Source: Enterococcus malodoratus ATCC 43197
GTDB lineage: Bacteria; Bacillota; Bacilli; Lactobacillales; Enterococcaceae
Reading direction: 5' to 3'
DNA length: 64,000 nucleotides
NCBI RefSeq assembly: GCF_000407185.1
Contig: NZ_KE136481.1
Location: 1,836,136-1,900,135 of the forward strand
Notes under the pieces: model-generated
What the model was told of the DNA's origin: nothing
Seen by the model: only the letters and a program-made list of their open reading frames with translations
The model's database searches: none
Shown: piece after piece, positions 50,949 to 60,302 of the stretch
Layout of the letters: each line of letters opens with the position of its first letter
How positions within the stretch are numbered: the stretch's first letter is position 1
Translations under genes and position numbers: made by a program

Positions 50949-51221
50949 TTAGATTTTCTCCATTAGCTGTTGGCAGCATGCATCCATGTTAAATTTCGTA
51001 ATGAAGGGTGTCCCATCGATAATCGGCCGCTCCGTAGTAAATTGGGGCTGCCCAATGGCGACGATCGCTGAGATATCCTCAGCTACTTCCGTTACGTCAT
51101 AGATACTTTCACCAACCACCGCGACCTCCACGTCATTGTCTCGCATAAACGTTTCAATATAATTCACCGCAAACTTCCGCTTGTTGTCTGAAGTTCCGGT
51201 AACGACTAAAATTTTCTTCAT
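50949..51221 (-). CDS. EIIB-like protein lacking the phosphorylatable cysteine
   Basis: A 90-residue protein, MKKILVVTGTSDNKRKF at the start. It aligns by eye with galactitol-type PTS EIIB subunits: hydrophobic beta-1, P-loop, ISAIVAIGQPQ, and the C-terminal RPIIDGTPFITKFNMD, matching the PVI-x-FLTGIG block of true EIIBs. The position of the active Cys (ACGTG in the neighbour at 51982) is Thr, so it cannot carry phosphate there. Start ATG 51221 with AAAGGAGAAG. It is last in polyol operon A, 11 bases after the SDR start-side neighbour's stop. A regulatory or decoy role is inferred; decay from a duplicated EIIB is the alternative. Confidence 0.65.
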   Translation of the reverse strand: MKKILVVTGTSDNKRKFAVNYIETFMRDNDVEVAVVGESIYDVTEVAEDISAIVAIGQPQFTTERPIIDGTPFITKFNMDACCQQLMEKI

Positions 51222-51231
51222 AGCTTCTCCT

Positions 51232-51969
51232 TTAATAAGTTCGTCCGCCATCCGCTAAAATAATCTGTCCATGAATATAAGAGCTTTCCGGGCCTGCTAA
51301 AAACAATGCGAGATTCGCTATGTCTTCTGGTTGACCGATTCGCCGCAGCGGAATTTTTTTCAATAATTCCTCACGACTCGCCTCATCTGGGTAAAGGGTA
51401 TCTAATATATCGGTTTGAATGACCCGTGGAGCAATCGCGTTGACATTGATACCTCGCGGGCCAAATTCTTTCGAAGCCGCTCGCATCAGTCCGTGCTGCC
51501 CAGCTTTCGAAGAAGCATAATGCATACCGCCCCCCGTTCCAGTAATCGCTGAACCGGAAGTAATAAAGATGACCTTTCCTGCATTATCGGCAAAATGATC
51601 ACAAAAAGCCTTTAACGCATAAAAGGAACCATCCAGGTTGATATGCAATACGCGCTGCCATTCCTCAATCGAAATCTCATCGATAGAATGCAAATAGCTG
51701 ATTCCCGCGTTGATCACCAGAATATCCACTCGTTGAAACTTTTCTAAAACTTGTTCGCTTGCCCGCTTTAATGACTCCGGATCTGAAACATCTGTTTTAA
51801 TGAAGACTGATTCTGAGAAATCAGCGGAAAGCTTCGCGGCCGTTTGTTTCCCACTTTTTTCGTCGAAATCTAAAATTACTGTATGAGCTCCTGCGATTGC
51901 AAATTTCTTCGCAATCGCTTTGCCGATCCCTTTAGCCGCACCAGTAACTACTGCAACTTTTCCTTTCAT
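51232..51969 (-). CDS. SDR family oxidoreductase, probable polyol(-phosphate) dehydrogenase
   Basis: A 245-residue SDR. TGAAKGIGKAIA is the cofactor loop, VINAGISYLH the structural motif, FITSGSAITG the catalytic Ser and YASSKAG the catalytic Tyr/Lys. C-terminal GQIILADGGRTY. It lies inside a PTS operon directly after EIIB, so oxidation of the imported polyol or polyol phosphate to a ketose (phosphate) is likely; the exact substrate cannot be read. GTCTGCTCC-type spacing places AAAGGAGCAG before the ATG. Confidence 0.85.
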   Translation of the reverse strand: MKGKVAVVTGAAKGIGKAIAKKFAIAGAHTVILDFDEKSGKQTAAKLSADFSESVFIKTDVSDPESLKRASEQVLEKFQRVDILVINAGISYLHSIDEISIEEWQRVLHINLDGSFYALKAFCDHFADNAGKVIFITSGSAITGTGGGMHYASSKAGQHGLMRAASKEFGPRGINVNAIAPRVIQTDILDTLYPDEASREELLKKIPLRRIGQPEDIANLALFLAGPESSYIHGQIILADGGRTY

Positions 51970-51981
51970 GGGTCTGCTCCT

Positions 51982-52260
51982 TTAACTCAAAATATCAACA
52001 ATCTTTTGCACATCTTCTTCAATCCCAATTCCCGTCAAAAAAGATAGTGCGCGAATCACGGGAATATCATCACTTTCATACGCCGTTGTGGTCACAACCA
52101 AATCGGCACCATGAATTTTTGATGGCAGCTCGGCCACCTTGCACTGTTCCACTGTTGCTGGAATATTATTTTTTTCCAGTTCTTCTTTTACTCGCATGCA
52201 AACGACCGTTGATGTCGCCACACCTGTTCCGCAAGCAATCAAAATATGTTTTTTATTCAT
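51982..52260 (-). CDS. PTS galactitol-family EIIB subunit (system A)
   Basis: A 92-residue phosphotransfer subunit. The phosphocysteine loop ILIACGTGVATSTVV is at residues 6-20, and the C-terminal block PVIRALSFLTGIGIEEDV is typical of GatB-type EIIBs. It receives phosphate from EIIA (53824 gene) and donates it to the sugar bound by EIIC. It overlaps the EIIC gene by 8 bases and is followed by the SDR. Confidence 0.9.
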   Translation of the reverse strand: MNKKHILIACGTGVATSTVVCMRVKEELEKNNIPATVEQCKVAELPSKIHGADLVVTTTAYESDDIPVIRALSFLTGIGIEEDVQKIVDILS

Positions 52261-53665
52261 TCATCTCAGCTCCCTTGATTGTGTTGTCGGAATCACCTTT
52301 CCCGGTAGGCAATCCATATTGCTTTTTAATGTCATTCCGCGTCCAGAACCACAATGCGCCGTACATAACTAAAGCAATAGCTCCTGCCATAAAGGCCGGT
52401 AGATTCGATGGATCAATCAGTTTGAGCATGATCCATAACGTAATGTGGCTGCTCATGTCGATTCCTGAAATCATCGTTGCCCCTTCAGGAAAGGCGAAAC
52501 CTACTGCATGAGCCATTGTTGTTGTCAGTGCCCCCAAATTCGTTGCGATGAAGAAAACAATACAAACGGATACAATCGAATTCAGCAAGCCTCTAAAAAT
52601 ATTGCCCTTCGATGCCGCTACTGACCAAATAACTGTAAACGGCAATACGGCTAAATCGGCAAATGGCAACAGACGGTTAAATGGTAGAATTGCTGCCAAT
52701 AAAATCGTGATTGGTACCATCAGCAACGCTACCGTGATAATCGCTGGATGTGCCGTTACGACCGCCGCATCTAAACCAATGTACACCTCTTTTCCTGGGA
52801 AACGTTTTTGGATAAATGCTTTAGCGCCTTCGGCAATCGGAGATAACCCTTCCATCAATAACGCAACCATTCTCGGCATCAAGATCATGACCGCTGAGGT
52901 TTGAACCCCTAATTGAATAATTGCCTGAGAATCATAACCGGCCAGCAAGCCCATTCCGACCCCTAATACCAGCCCGATCATCATTGGCTCGCCAAAAATT
53001 CCCAATCGTTCCTTTAAATTCTTCGCATTAATATCGATTTTGTTGATACCTGGAACTTTATCCCAGACACGATTCAGCGCATAGGTCAGCGGCGCGAAGT
53101 TTACCGTCTCTCCATGCGGCAGCGAAATGCCCGGCAATCCAAAGAAGTGTTCTACTGCTGGCGCTGTCCAATCTGCCAGTTTGAAAATGACGAAGGTGTT
53201 GATCAAAGAACAAATGATGGCGATCCAAATCGAATTTGTCGCATAATAGATCATCGCTCCTGGAAAAATCAGATGCCAATAATTCCACAGATCCACGTCC
53301 ATCGTTTTCGTTAAGTTAAATCGCAGCAAGATCATATTAAAAATAAAAATGACTGGAATCAAAATAACTGCGATCGGTGTTGCGAACGTAATTGCCGCTC
53401 CAATCGGCCAACCCACGTCTAAAATATCTAATTGCAAACCTAAGCGTTCAATCATTGCCTGAGAGGATGCCCCAATCGAATCCGAAAGCAAGCCAATCAC
53501 TAGATTCAAACCAGTAAAACCGATCCCGACAGTTAAACCAGCTCGAAAAGATTTACTTAACTTTTGCCCTAAAACTAAACCAAAGACGGTCAAAATAATT
53601 GGCAGCATTGCCGCCGCACCTAGATCCAAGATATAATTTACCCCTGCTTTAAGTATATCTAACAT
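52253..53665 (-). CDS. PTS galactitol-family EIIC permease (system A)
   Basis: A 470-residue membrane transporter with about ten helices. GatC-type blocks are LSKSFRAGLTVGIGFTGLNLV, DVDLWNYWHLIFPGAMIYY, PGISLPHGETVNFAPL and FGEPMMIGLVLGVGMG. It binds and translocates the polyol with concomitant phosphorylation by EIIB. The ATG at 53665 has AAAGGAG upstream; a 13-codon longer reading lacks one. A 158-bp gap without a gene separates it from the EIIA gene. Confidence 0.92.
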   Translation of the reverse strand: MLDILKAGVNYILDLGAAAMLPIILTVFGLVLGQKLSKSFRAGLTVGIGFTGLNLVIGLLSDSIGASSQAMIERLGLQLDILDVGWPIGAAITFATPIAVILIPVIFIFNMILLRFNLTKTMDVDLWNYWHLIFPGAMIYYATNSIWIAIICSLINTFVIFKLADWTAPAVEHFFGLPGISLPHGETVNFAPLTYALNRVWDKVPGINKIDINAKNLKERLGIFGEPMMIGLVLGVGMGLLAGYDSQAIIQLGVQTSAVMILMPRMVALLMEGLSPIAEGAKAFIQKRFPGKEVYIGLDAAVVTAHPAIITVALLMVPITILLAAILPFNRLLPFADLAVLPFTVIWSVAASKGNIFRGLLNSIVSVCIVFFIATNLGALTTTMAHAVGFAFPEGATMISGIDMSSHITLWIMLKLIDPSNLPAFMAGAIALVMYGALWFWTRNDIKKQYGLPTGKGDSDNTIKGAEMNE

Positions 53666-53823
53666 AGTTTTTTCTCCTTTTTTTGTATGAATGAATTTCC
53701 CCAAAACGAGAAAATTCTCTTATGTCCATCTGTCTGACCTTCCTTTATGATCCCTAACATTTTTATTGCTGTCTCTCACGTTTTTCTGATCCTAATTTTT
53801 GGAACAAGAGGAACCGCCAACCT

Positions 53824-54288
53824 TTAATGTATGGTTTTCAGCAGCGCCTCCACCTCAACAACCTTCTCTTTTGATTTTAGTAACTGTAAATTTTTTTCAT
53901 CCTGACACAAGAGCATCAATTTCTGCAGCATGACCAATTGATCCTCCGGCCGTTTAATTGCCAACATAAAAATAAGTTCGACATCAAGGAAAACATCCTT
54001 ACTGGCCATCATCTCAAACGCAATCGGCCGTTCTAACACCCCCACTAAAAACCCTTCTTTTTTTACATGGATCGAATCCGTATGCGGGATCGCTACATGA
54101 ATCCCTTGGGTCGGCAATCCCGTCGGAAAGACTCGTTCCCGCTCAATCACCGCATTTTTGTAGCTTTCGTGAACAAAACCCGCTTCAATCAGCACTTCGC
54201 TCATCTTAGCCAGCAGTGTTTCTTGCTCCTGTTCATCAAATGCATAATACAGAAATTTTTGATTTTCATTACTCAGTAGTTTATTCAT
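53824..54288 (-). CDS. PTS EIIA subunit, fructose/mannitol type (system A)
   Basis: A 154-residue EIIA_2-family protein. The phosphorylated His lies in GIHVAIPHTDSIHV at about residue 63-75, and the C-half VELIFMLAIKRPEDQLVMLQKL is typical. It takes phosphate from HPr and passes it to the EIIB at 51982. It overlaps the upstream PRD regulator gene by 8 bases. Confidence 0.9.
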   Translation of the reverse strand: MNKLLSNENQKFLYYAFDEQEQETLLAKMSEVLIEAGFVHESYKNAVIERERVFPTGLPTQGIHVAIPHTDSIHVKKEGFLVGVLERPIAFEMMASKDVFLDVELIFMLAIKRPEDQLVMLQKLMLLCQDEKNLQLLKSKEKVVEVEALLKTIH

Positions 54289-56431
54289 AAGGAAACCCCA
54301 TCACTTTATCTTCTAATTTTCTTAACTGAACCATTACCGCTTGTTCGGAACGACACTGATCCATTATTTCTAAAAAATTCTCCGTTGCTAAGATTTCAGT
54401 AAAATAATATAGACAGGTCCCGATCGAAACACCCTCCGGCAAAGAGAAAGCGATTACATATTTTACTGGATCATTTTTCTGATGATTGAAATTTATCGGC
54501 TGGGCTAAACGAACAAAACTAGCCCCGATCTTTTTTGCACCATGCGAAAATTCCGCATGTGGAATCGCCACTCCTGGTGAAATAACGATATACGAATCAT
54601 TTTCGACGACCATTTGGATCATTCCTTGGATATATTCAGCTGTAATCAAATCATCCATCAGCAATAATTGTCCCGCCTCTTCAATTGCTGCTTGCCAATT
54701 CTCACAAGGCTGGTCCAATTTAATTCGTTCGACAGTCAAGATCGACGTCAAACGACTCACTTCTTGTGCCTCGACTGTTAAGCGCTCATTCAAGCGATTA
54801 AACGATTCGATATCGCTTAAAAAATTTTGATATTCGCCTTCATCGATATATTTCTGAATGATCGGCAAGAAATTTTCAATCATCGATTCTTCTTTAGTGA
54901 TCAAGTATTCCTGATCAATGAAGTGGCGCGGCTTGATCTTGTACAACGCTTTTTGAATTCGCACAATATCTTGCTCTGTTAAGATCGGATTTACTAAAAC
55001 CACCGGCGACTGATCAAACTTCAAAGGAACCGTGCTGACGATTAAATCTTGATCAGCTGGCCGCACCTTTTGCAGCGCGTGAGAGGAGTCAACAGAAATC
55101 ACCGAGATCTGAGGAAACGCCGATAGTAGTTTCACTTTGATCAGTTGAGCGGTCCCGCTGCCTGAATTGCAAACAATTCGCAAGCGGACCTGACCTTTTG
55201 ACTGGGTATTGCTTCTGTTTTCCAGAATGGCCATCGCGTACATGACGATAAAGGATAGCTCATTCGGTTGAATCTCAAGTCCCAAGCAGGCTTCGATCTC
55301 CCGCAAATTTCGTTTTACTATTTCAAACATTTCCGGATACGACTGATAAATTTCATCAAACAAAACATTGACGACACTGTCGTTTAAAGAAAGACGATAA
55401 ATCAACAATTTCAAATGATTTTCCAACAGATCAAATAAATCGCTGTTCAAGTAATATTTGATATCCATCTCTTTCGCCAAGTTAAAAATAAACTCATTGA
55501 TCAAGATTTGAATTTCGATGGAATCGATTTTGCGTCCATTATTTTTGATGTAGCTTTTTCTGCGTAAAATCGAGGTCAAGTAGCCTAATTCTCCTTCGGC
55601 GGCCTCAATAGAATAAGCTTCTTCAATTTTTTTGATGATCGTTTTAGCAAAGCTCGATTTTGAACTCTCCAGCATTTTATTTAAACTTTCAGAGAATTCA
55701 ATATAGTGATTAAATTTGATTCGTTCGATCAAAATGATCAAGTAGCAGATCATCTCTTGATAAGAGAAATCAGATAATTGCAGGTTCTCTTCCTTTTCCG
55801 CCTCCATCAGCAGCTGGCTGACCATTTGATAACGATTGTCTGAATCAATAATGTCCAATAAGAGATTTTGAAAAATATTGTTTTCCCAGCCTAGAGCATA
55901 ATCATAGCCGTAATCAAACAGCCCATTGAAAATGATTAGTTTCGTCATGGCCTTTCGAATCTTTATTTCATCGCCAGCGACTTTGTAGCCTTTTCCAATG
56001 TGGGACAACAGAATCAAATCATTTTTGGCAAACCATTTTTTTAATTCCTCGATATCACTGACTAGCGTATTGCGGCTAACTAAGAGGTATTCAGAGAGAT
56101 AGTACGTTGTCACATAATCATGACTGGTGATCAGAAGCAAAGCTAGTATGGTTCGCCGTTCATCGAGAGTTAAATGATAGTGTTGAAATGATGCGTAGGT
56201 TTTGAATAACTCCTTTAAATCAACCTCCTCCGGTATTTGTAAACACCCATCTTCTAAATAGATTCCTCTATTGCCATTACTGCTTTCCAATTGAAAGTTG
56301 ATTTCTTTGACGTCATTGCGAATCGTTTGTTCGGAGACCTTAAATAATTTTGCATAATTGGCCAATGAATCTTCTTTCTCATGCAAAATATCCAATAAAA
56401 TTTTATTGATCCTTCTGTTCATCACTATCAC
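54281..56431 (-). CDS. PRD-containing transcriptional regulator A (BglG/MtlR-like)
   Basis: A 716-residue modular activator. Helix-turn-helix domains lie at the N-terminus (ANYAKLFKVSEQTIRNDVKEI and a second at TTYYLSEYLLVSRNTLVSDI). Two PRD domains follow with conserved His (NHYIEFSESLNK, LLENHLKLLIYRL). Next is an EIIB-Gat-like domain with Cys (RIVCNSGSGTAQLIKVK). The C-terminal EIIA-like domain has VISPGVAIPHAEFSHG. Phosphorylation at these sites by PTS proteins would set its activity. It heads system A and is divergent from the Zn alcohol dehydrogenase gene. Confidence 0.9.
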   Translation of the reverse strand: MIVMNRRINKILLDILHEKEDSLANYAKLFKVSEQTIRNDVKEINFQLESSNGNRGIYLEDGCLQIPEEVDLKELFKTYASFQHYHLTLDERRTILALLLITSHDYVTTYYLSEYLLVSRNTLVSDIEELKKWFAKNDLILLSHIGKGYKVAGDEIKIRKAMTKLIIFNGLFDYGYDYALGWENNIFQNLLLDIIDSDNRYQMVSQLLMEAEKEENLQLSDFSYQEMICYLIILIERIKFNHYIEFSESLNKMLESSKSSFAKTIIKKIEEAYSIEAAEGELGYLTSILRRKSYIKNNGRKIDSIEIQILINEFIFNLAKEMDIKYYLNSDLFDLLENHLKLLIYRLSLNDSVVNVLFDEIYQSYPEMFEIVKRNLREIEACLGLEIQPNELSFIVMYAMAILENRSNTQSKGQVRLRIVCNSGSGTAQLIKVKLLSAFPQISVISVDSSHALQKVRPADQDLIVSTVPLKFDQSPVVLVNPILTEQDIVRIQKALYKIKPRHFIDQEYLITKEESMIENFLPIIQKYIDEGEYQNFLSDIESFNRLNERLTVEAQEVSRLTSILTVERIKLDQPCENWQAAIEEAGQLLLMDDLITAEYIQGMIQMVVENDSYIVISPGVAIPHAEFSHGAKKIGASFVRLAQPINFNHQKNDPVKYVIAFSLPEGVSIGTCLYYFTEILATENFLEIMDQCRSEQAVMVQLRKLEDKVMGFPYE

Positions 56432-56606
56432 CTCTACACATTTAATTGTATCTTGCCCCTATTATTTCACAAGACCAATCCTTTTTGTTCACTTCTCAAA
56501 AGAATTGTGCTAGTTAGCGAATAAGCTTCTATGCTACGCTTGGCATACTATAAAAGGTTCATTTTTAATAACACTTACATATATAACATTTGAGGAGGTC
56601 ATTGCA

Positions 56607-57638
56607 TTGGAAGCATTAAGAAAGATAGCAAGCGGTTTTGGTAACATGGAATTATGTGACATAAACAAGCCATTTCCTAAAAATGATGAAATAATAATTA
56701 AAGTAGTCTTCAGCGGGATTTGTGGATCAGACATTCATGCCTTAAAAGGAGAATATAACAAAAAAATACCCTTAACGCTTGGGCATGAGTTCATTGGTAT
56801 AGTTTATGAGATAGGGGATAAAGTAACAAACTTCACGATCGGAGAGCGGGTTGTCAGTGAGACAACTTATGAAGTTTGTGAAAAATGCGTTCACTGTTTG
56901 GCACAAGAATTTAATTTATGCAGTCAGCGAAAAGGACTGGGTACGCAGGTAGATGGAAGCTTTGCGACTTTCGTTGCCGCTAAAGCTGCTCGCTGTCATA
57001 AACTACCAGACTCCATATCAAATGAGGTCGCCGCTTTAATCGAACCTCTCGCATGCTGTATTCATGCCGCGATGGAAAAAACTCATATTCAGCCTGATGA
57101 GAAAATCGCCGTATTCGGTCCTGGTCCTATCGGTGTCTTACTGGCGTTAGTCGCAAAATCATTAAAGGCAGATGTCACACTTATCGGCATCACTAAAGAC
57201 GCTCATCGCTTGACCAAAGCAAAGGAACTGGGTATCTCTCAAGTTATTGATAGTCAAACAACTGATTGGTCCGCATTTCTCAGCGAGGCAACCAATCAAT
57301 TAGGCTTTGATCAAGTCTTTGAATGCTCCGGCAGTCCGCAAGCTTTGCAGCAAGCGCTAGAGATCGTTAGGAAAAAAGGAACAGTCATTCAAGAAGGACT
57401 GTTCGCAAAAAATCCTGTGCCCGTCGACATGAGTTTGCTCCTAAACAAAGAGATCCAGCTCATCGGCTCGCGAACCCAAAAAACAAGTTCTTGGCTTAAA
57501 ACAATTGACTGGCTGCAGACCTCCACGATCGATTTAGCTCCCGTGGTTACAAAAATTCTCCCTTTAGCTCAATGGGAGGAAGCCTTCAACTTGGCGATGA
57601 ACGGCGACGAACTGAAAGTATTGCTGAAACCTGAATAA
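56607..57638 (+). CDS. Zinc-dependent polyol/alcohol dehydrogenase
   Basis: A 343-residue medium-chain dehydrogenase. Catalytic zinc ligands lie in SGICGSDIHALKG and LGHEFIG. The structural zinc lobe has four Cys (CEKCVHCLAQEFNLC), and the Rossmann motif is VFGPGPIGVLLAL. It resembles galactitol-1-phosphate 5-dehydrogenase and sorbitol-dehydrogenase-like enzymes. The start is TTG with GAGGAGG 8 bases upstream. It is divergent from PRD regulator A and flanked by a terminator, so regulator A may activate it across the 175-bp intergenic region. Confidence 0.88.
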   Translation: MEALRKIASGFGNMELCDINKPFPKNDEIIIKVVFSGICGSDIHALKGEYNKKIPLTLGHEFIGIVYEIGDKVTNFTIGERVVSETTYEVCEKCVHCLAQEFNLCSQRKGLGTQVDGSFATFVAAKAARCHKLPDSISNEVAALIEPLACCIHAAMEKTHIQPDEKIAVFGPGPIGVLLALVAKSLKADVTLIGITKDAHRLTKAKELGISQVIDSQTTDWSAFLSEATNQLGFDQVFECSGSPQALQQALEIVRKKGTVIQEGLFAKNPVPVDMSLLLNKEIQLIGSRTQKTSSWLKTIDWLQTSTIDLAPVVTKILPLAQWEEAFNLAMNGDELKVLLKPE

Positions 57639-57680
57639 ACACAAAGACCGCCTGCCAAAACTAGCAGACGGTCTTTGTGT
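57639..57680. terminator. Bidirectional terminator
   Basis: ACACAAAGACCG / CGGTCTTTGTGT stem with an internal CTGC/GCAG extension between convergent genes. Confidence 0.88.
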
Positions 57681-57707
57681 AGTACTTCTAGTATTTAAAT
57701 AAACAAC

Positions 57708-58355
57708 TTACTGTTTGACCTGACCATAATCCTTAAATACTTCAACAGCTGTCCGGATCTGTTCGTCATTTAGTTTAGCGATATCGCCTCCATAGGAATG
57801 TGCGACATAAAGTGTTTTAGCGGCTTCTTCTAAATAGACAGCTGCATACAACGCCTCTTTTAAATTTTTGCCTATCGTCACAACCCCATGATTTTTCAAC
57901 ACGACCGCTAACTGATCACCAATATGGTCGACCACTGCATAGCCCATGTCGATACTAGCCGCCGAACTATACGGTGCTACATTGACCGGTCCTTTAGCTG
58001 TATTAGCAAGCGTAGTAACATCGCAATCGATCCGATCAACCACTAAGCCAATCCCCGTAGCATAGGGTTGATGCGTATGAATGACTGCATTAACTTCAGG
58101 CATCTGCTGAAAAATATAACGTATCGCGATCGTATCAACACTCGGACGACGCGCACCTTCGATGACCTTTCCATCACTATTCATTACGAGAACATCTGCT
58201 GGAACCATCTCTTCATACATCATGCCGCTAGGGGTAACCAATAATGTTTCCTGATCCACCCGCACACTGACATTTCCGCCGGATAAGGAAATCAATCCAT
58301 AACGATCCAATTTGATTCCTGCGGCGATAATCTCTGTCTTTTCTTTTTCTAACAT
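57708..58355 (-). CDS. Class II aldolase/epimerase family protein
   Basis: A 215-residue class II aldolase/adducin-type enzyme. Zinc ligands are His in VIHTHQPYAT and LKNHGVVTIG. SLSGGNVSVRV and VTPSGMMYEEM form the phosphate-binding loops. The catalytic acid position reads RRPSVDT, with Asp as in L-ribulose-5-phosphate 4-epimerases, rather than the Glu of fuculose aldolase. Epimerase or aldolase activity on a ketose phosphate is expected. It is last in polyol operon B and overlaps the upstream gene by 1 base. Confidence 0.85.
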   Translation of the reverse strand: MLEKEKTEIIAAGIKLDRYGLISLSGGNVSVRVDQETLLVTPSGMMYEEMVPADVLVMNSDGKVIEGARRPSVDTIAIRYIFQQMPEVNAVIHTHQPYATGIGLVVDRIDCDVTTLANTAKGPVNVAPYSSAASIDMGYAVVDHIGDQLAVVLKNHGVVTIGKNLKEALYAAVYLEEAAKTLYVAHSYGGDIAKLNDEQIRTAVEVFKDYGQVKQ

Positions 58356-58861
58356 CAGCTGGCCTCTTTTTTCTTTTTGGCACGAGCGTTATACTCGGTA
58401 TTCACTCTTCTAGCACGAGCCTTCAGTGACTCTGGATGCTTTTCATATTCCATATCCAGCAGTAAGCGAAACAGCTCGTGACCATCATTATAATTTTTCG
58501 TGTTCAACCAATAACGTCCTTTAAGCACTCCGCCGCCATTCATACGCAAAAACATTTTTCCTGCACTCGGGAACTCACGAATTTTAAAACTTTTCAGCTG
58601 CGTTAGGCTGTAAGCATCTCTACGGTTAAATGAACGTAAAGTCAGTGTGTCCCCATCCACATCGATTTCTTTCGGTGTGACTTTCGCTACAAGCGCGTTC
58701 CAAAAGCTGTAAAAAGCGACGATCCCAACAAGAAACATCAACGCTGGTATTCGATTGGTAATAATTGAGACAAGCGCTATGAGGAAAACAATCAATGAGA
58801 CTACTCCTGTAACAGGGACATCTATAAAATACAATGTTTTATCGTACTCAAACCGTTTCAT
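58355..58861 (-). CDS. Two-TM membrane protein with PH-like tail, unknown
   Basis: A 168-residue protein with two N-terminal transmembrane helices (about 15-35 and 40-58). A beta-rich domain follows (VTPKEIDVDGDTLTLRSFNRRDAYSLTQLKSFKI) that looks like a bacterial PH domain. The tail is strongly basic (RARRVNTEYNARAKKKKEAS). It is embedded between the EIIC and aldolase genes of PTS operon B, with a 1-base overlap downstream, an unusual guest in a PTS operon. Function unknown. Confidence 0.65.
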   Translation of the reverse strand: MKRFEYDKTLYFIDVPVTGVVSLIVFLIALVSIITNRIPALMFLVGIVAFYSFWNALVAKVTPKEIDVDGDTLTLRSFNRRDAYSLTQLKSFKIREFPSAGKMFLRMNGGGVLKGRYWLNTKNYNDGHELFRLLLDMEYEKHPESLKARARRVNTEYNARAKKKKEAS

Positions 58862-58890
58862 TTGTTCTTCCCCCTTTTCATACGAAAGAA

Positions 58891-60264
58891 TTAAGCTGCT
58901 TCTCCTCCATCATGCAGCTGAGACGCTTCTTTTTTGATTCGATTACGGTTCCAGATCGCCATTGCCGCAGCAACAAACGCACCAACTCCAGTACCAATAT
59001 ATCCGAGGCCATTTAAGCGAACCAATGCCCAAGTCAGCGGGTTCGCACCGTCACAAATAGAAGAAATTTGCGATGCCCCCTCCGGCATTTGGAAATTCAC
59101 GTTGTTCGCGGCCGTCGTGATCATCGGCGCTAAGTCTGTCGCGATCCATAGTCCGAAAACAAGAACGATCAATCCTACGATCAGGCCTCTAAAGCCATTC
59201 TCTTTTACGATTGGCGTGATCAGAACGAACATCCACGGAATAACAGCCAAATCAGCAAATGGCATCACTGTATTTCCCGGCAAGACAACCGCCAAGAAAA
59301 TCAATAATGGAACTAAAATGAATGAGATTGCTAATGTTACTGGATGTCCAACCCCTACCGCAGAATCTAGGCCAATATATATTTTTCCGCGATTTTGGAA
59401 TCTTCCTTGAATAAACTCGCTGGCAGCGTCACTAATCGGAATCAACCCTTCCATCAGCAAAGCAGCCATTTTAGGAATTAAGACTAAAACTGCTCCCAGT
59501 GAAATCCCTAGAGTCAATACTTCTGTCACGTCATACCCTGCGATAATCCCAATAATTATTCCCAAGAACGTTCCTACTAGAATCGGTTCGCCAAAAACAC
59601 CAAAACGTCTTTGAACCGTATCCATATTAATATTGATATCTCTTACCCCTGGGATCATATCGATTAATTTATTAATCACCATCGCGATCGGCGCATAAGC
59701 TGTTGTAAACCCGTGGGGGAGTGAGACCCCCGGCAGATCCAGTGATTTTTCTACCTCTGGAGCGGTAACGTCTCCCAGAACCATAATGATGACCATGTTA
59801 ACGACCGCCGCAATAATTCCCAACCATAGAGTATCGGTGATGATAGCTACCAAAGCTCCGGTAAAAGCAAAGTGCCAGTAATCCCAAATATCTACGTCCA
59901 CTGTTTGCGTCGTATTCGTCAGCAGCATCACGATATTTACCAATAATCCTAACGGAATGATGATCAATCCAACCGTCGAACCCATCGCAATTGCTGCAGA
60001 AGCCGGCCATCCCACATCAATCGTTGATAAACTCAATCCATAGCGATCAACCATCGCTTGTACCGCTGGCGAGAGACTGGTTCCCAATAACGAGTTAATG
60101 ACCAAGTTCAAGCCGATAAAACCGACCCCTACTGTTAACCCTGCTCGAAGACTTTTCCCGACACCTGTTCTGAAGGCACAACCAATGATAAAGATAACAA
60201 TTGGCATTACAACGGAAACACCTAAACCCTGAATAAATTGAAACACTTTGATAATAGCATCCAT
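58891..60264 (-). CDS. PTS galactitol-family EIIC permease (system B)
   Basis: A 457-residue EIIC, paralogous to the one at 52253. Shared blocks are GKSLRAGLTVGVGFIGLNLV, VDVDIWDYWHFAFTGALVA, LPGVSLPHGFTTAYAPI and FGEPILVGTFLGIIIG. It has about ten membrane helices. Order in this operon is EIIA-EIIB-EIIC, different from system A. GAGGGGGAAT precedes the ATG. Confidence 0.92.
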   Translation of the reverse strand: MDAIIKVFQFIQGLGVSVVMPIVIFIIGCAFRTGVGKSLRAGLTVGVGFIGLNLVINSLLGTSLSPAVQAMVDRYGLSLSTIDVGWPASAAIAMGSTVGLIIIPLGLLVNIVMLLTNTTQTVDVDIWDYWHFAFTGALVAIITDTLWLGIIAAVVNMVIIMVLGDVTAPEVEKSLDLPGVSLPHGFTTAYAPIAMVINKLIDMIPGVRDININMDTVQRRFGVFGEPILVGTFLGIIIGIIAGYDVTEVLTLGISLGAVLVLIPKMAALLMEGLIPISDAASEFIQGRFQNRGKIYIGLDSAVGVGHPVTLAISFILVPLLIFLAVVLPGNTVMPFADLAVIPWMFVLITPIVKENGFRGLIVGLIVLVFGLWIATDLAPMITTAANNVNFQMPEGASQISSICDGANPLTWALVRLNGLGYIGTGVGAFVAAAMAIWNRNRIKKEASQLHDGGEAA

Positions 60265-60302
60265 GATTATTCCCCCTCATTCCTCGTACTATTTACAGCA
60301 GG

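Noticed and set aside
58934-59410. 158-codon plus-strand frame opposite the system B EIIC
   Set aside because: Antisense shadow of a membrane protein gene; no start signal, and the sense frame is a clear GatC-type permease.
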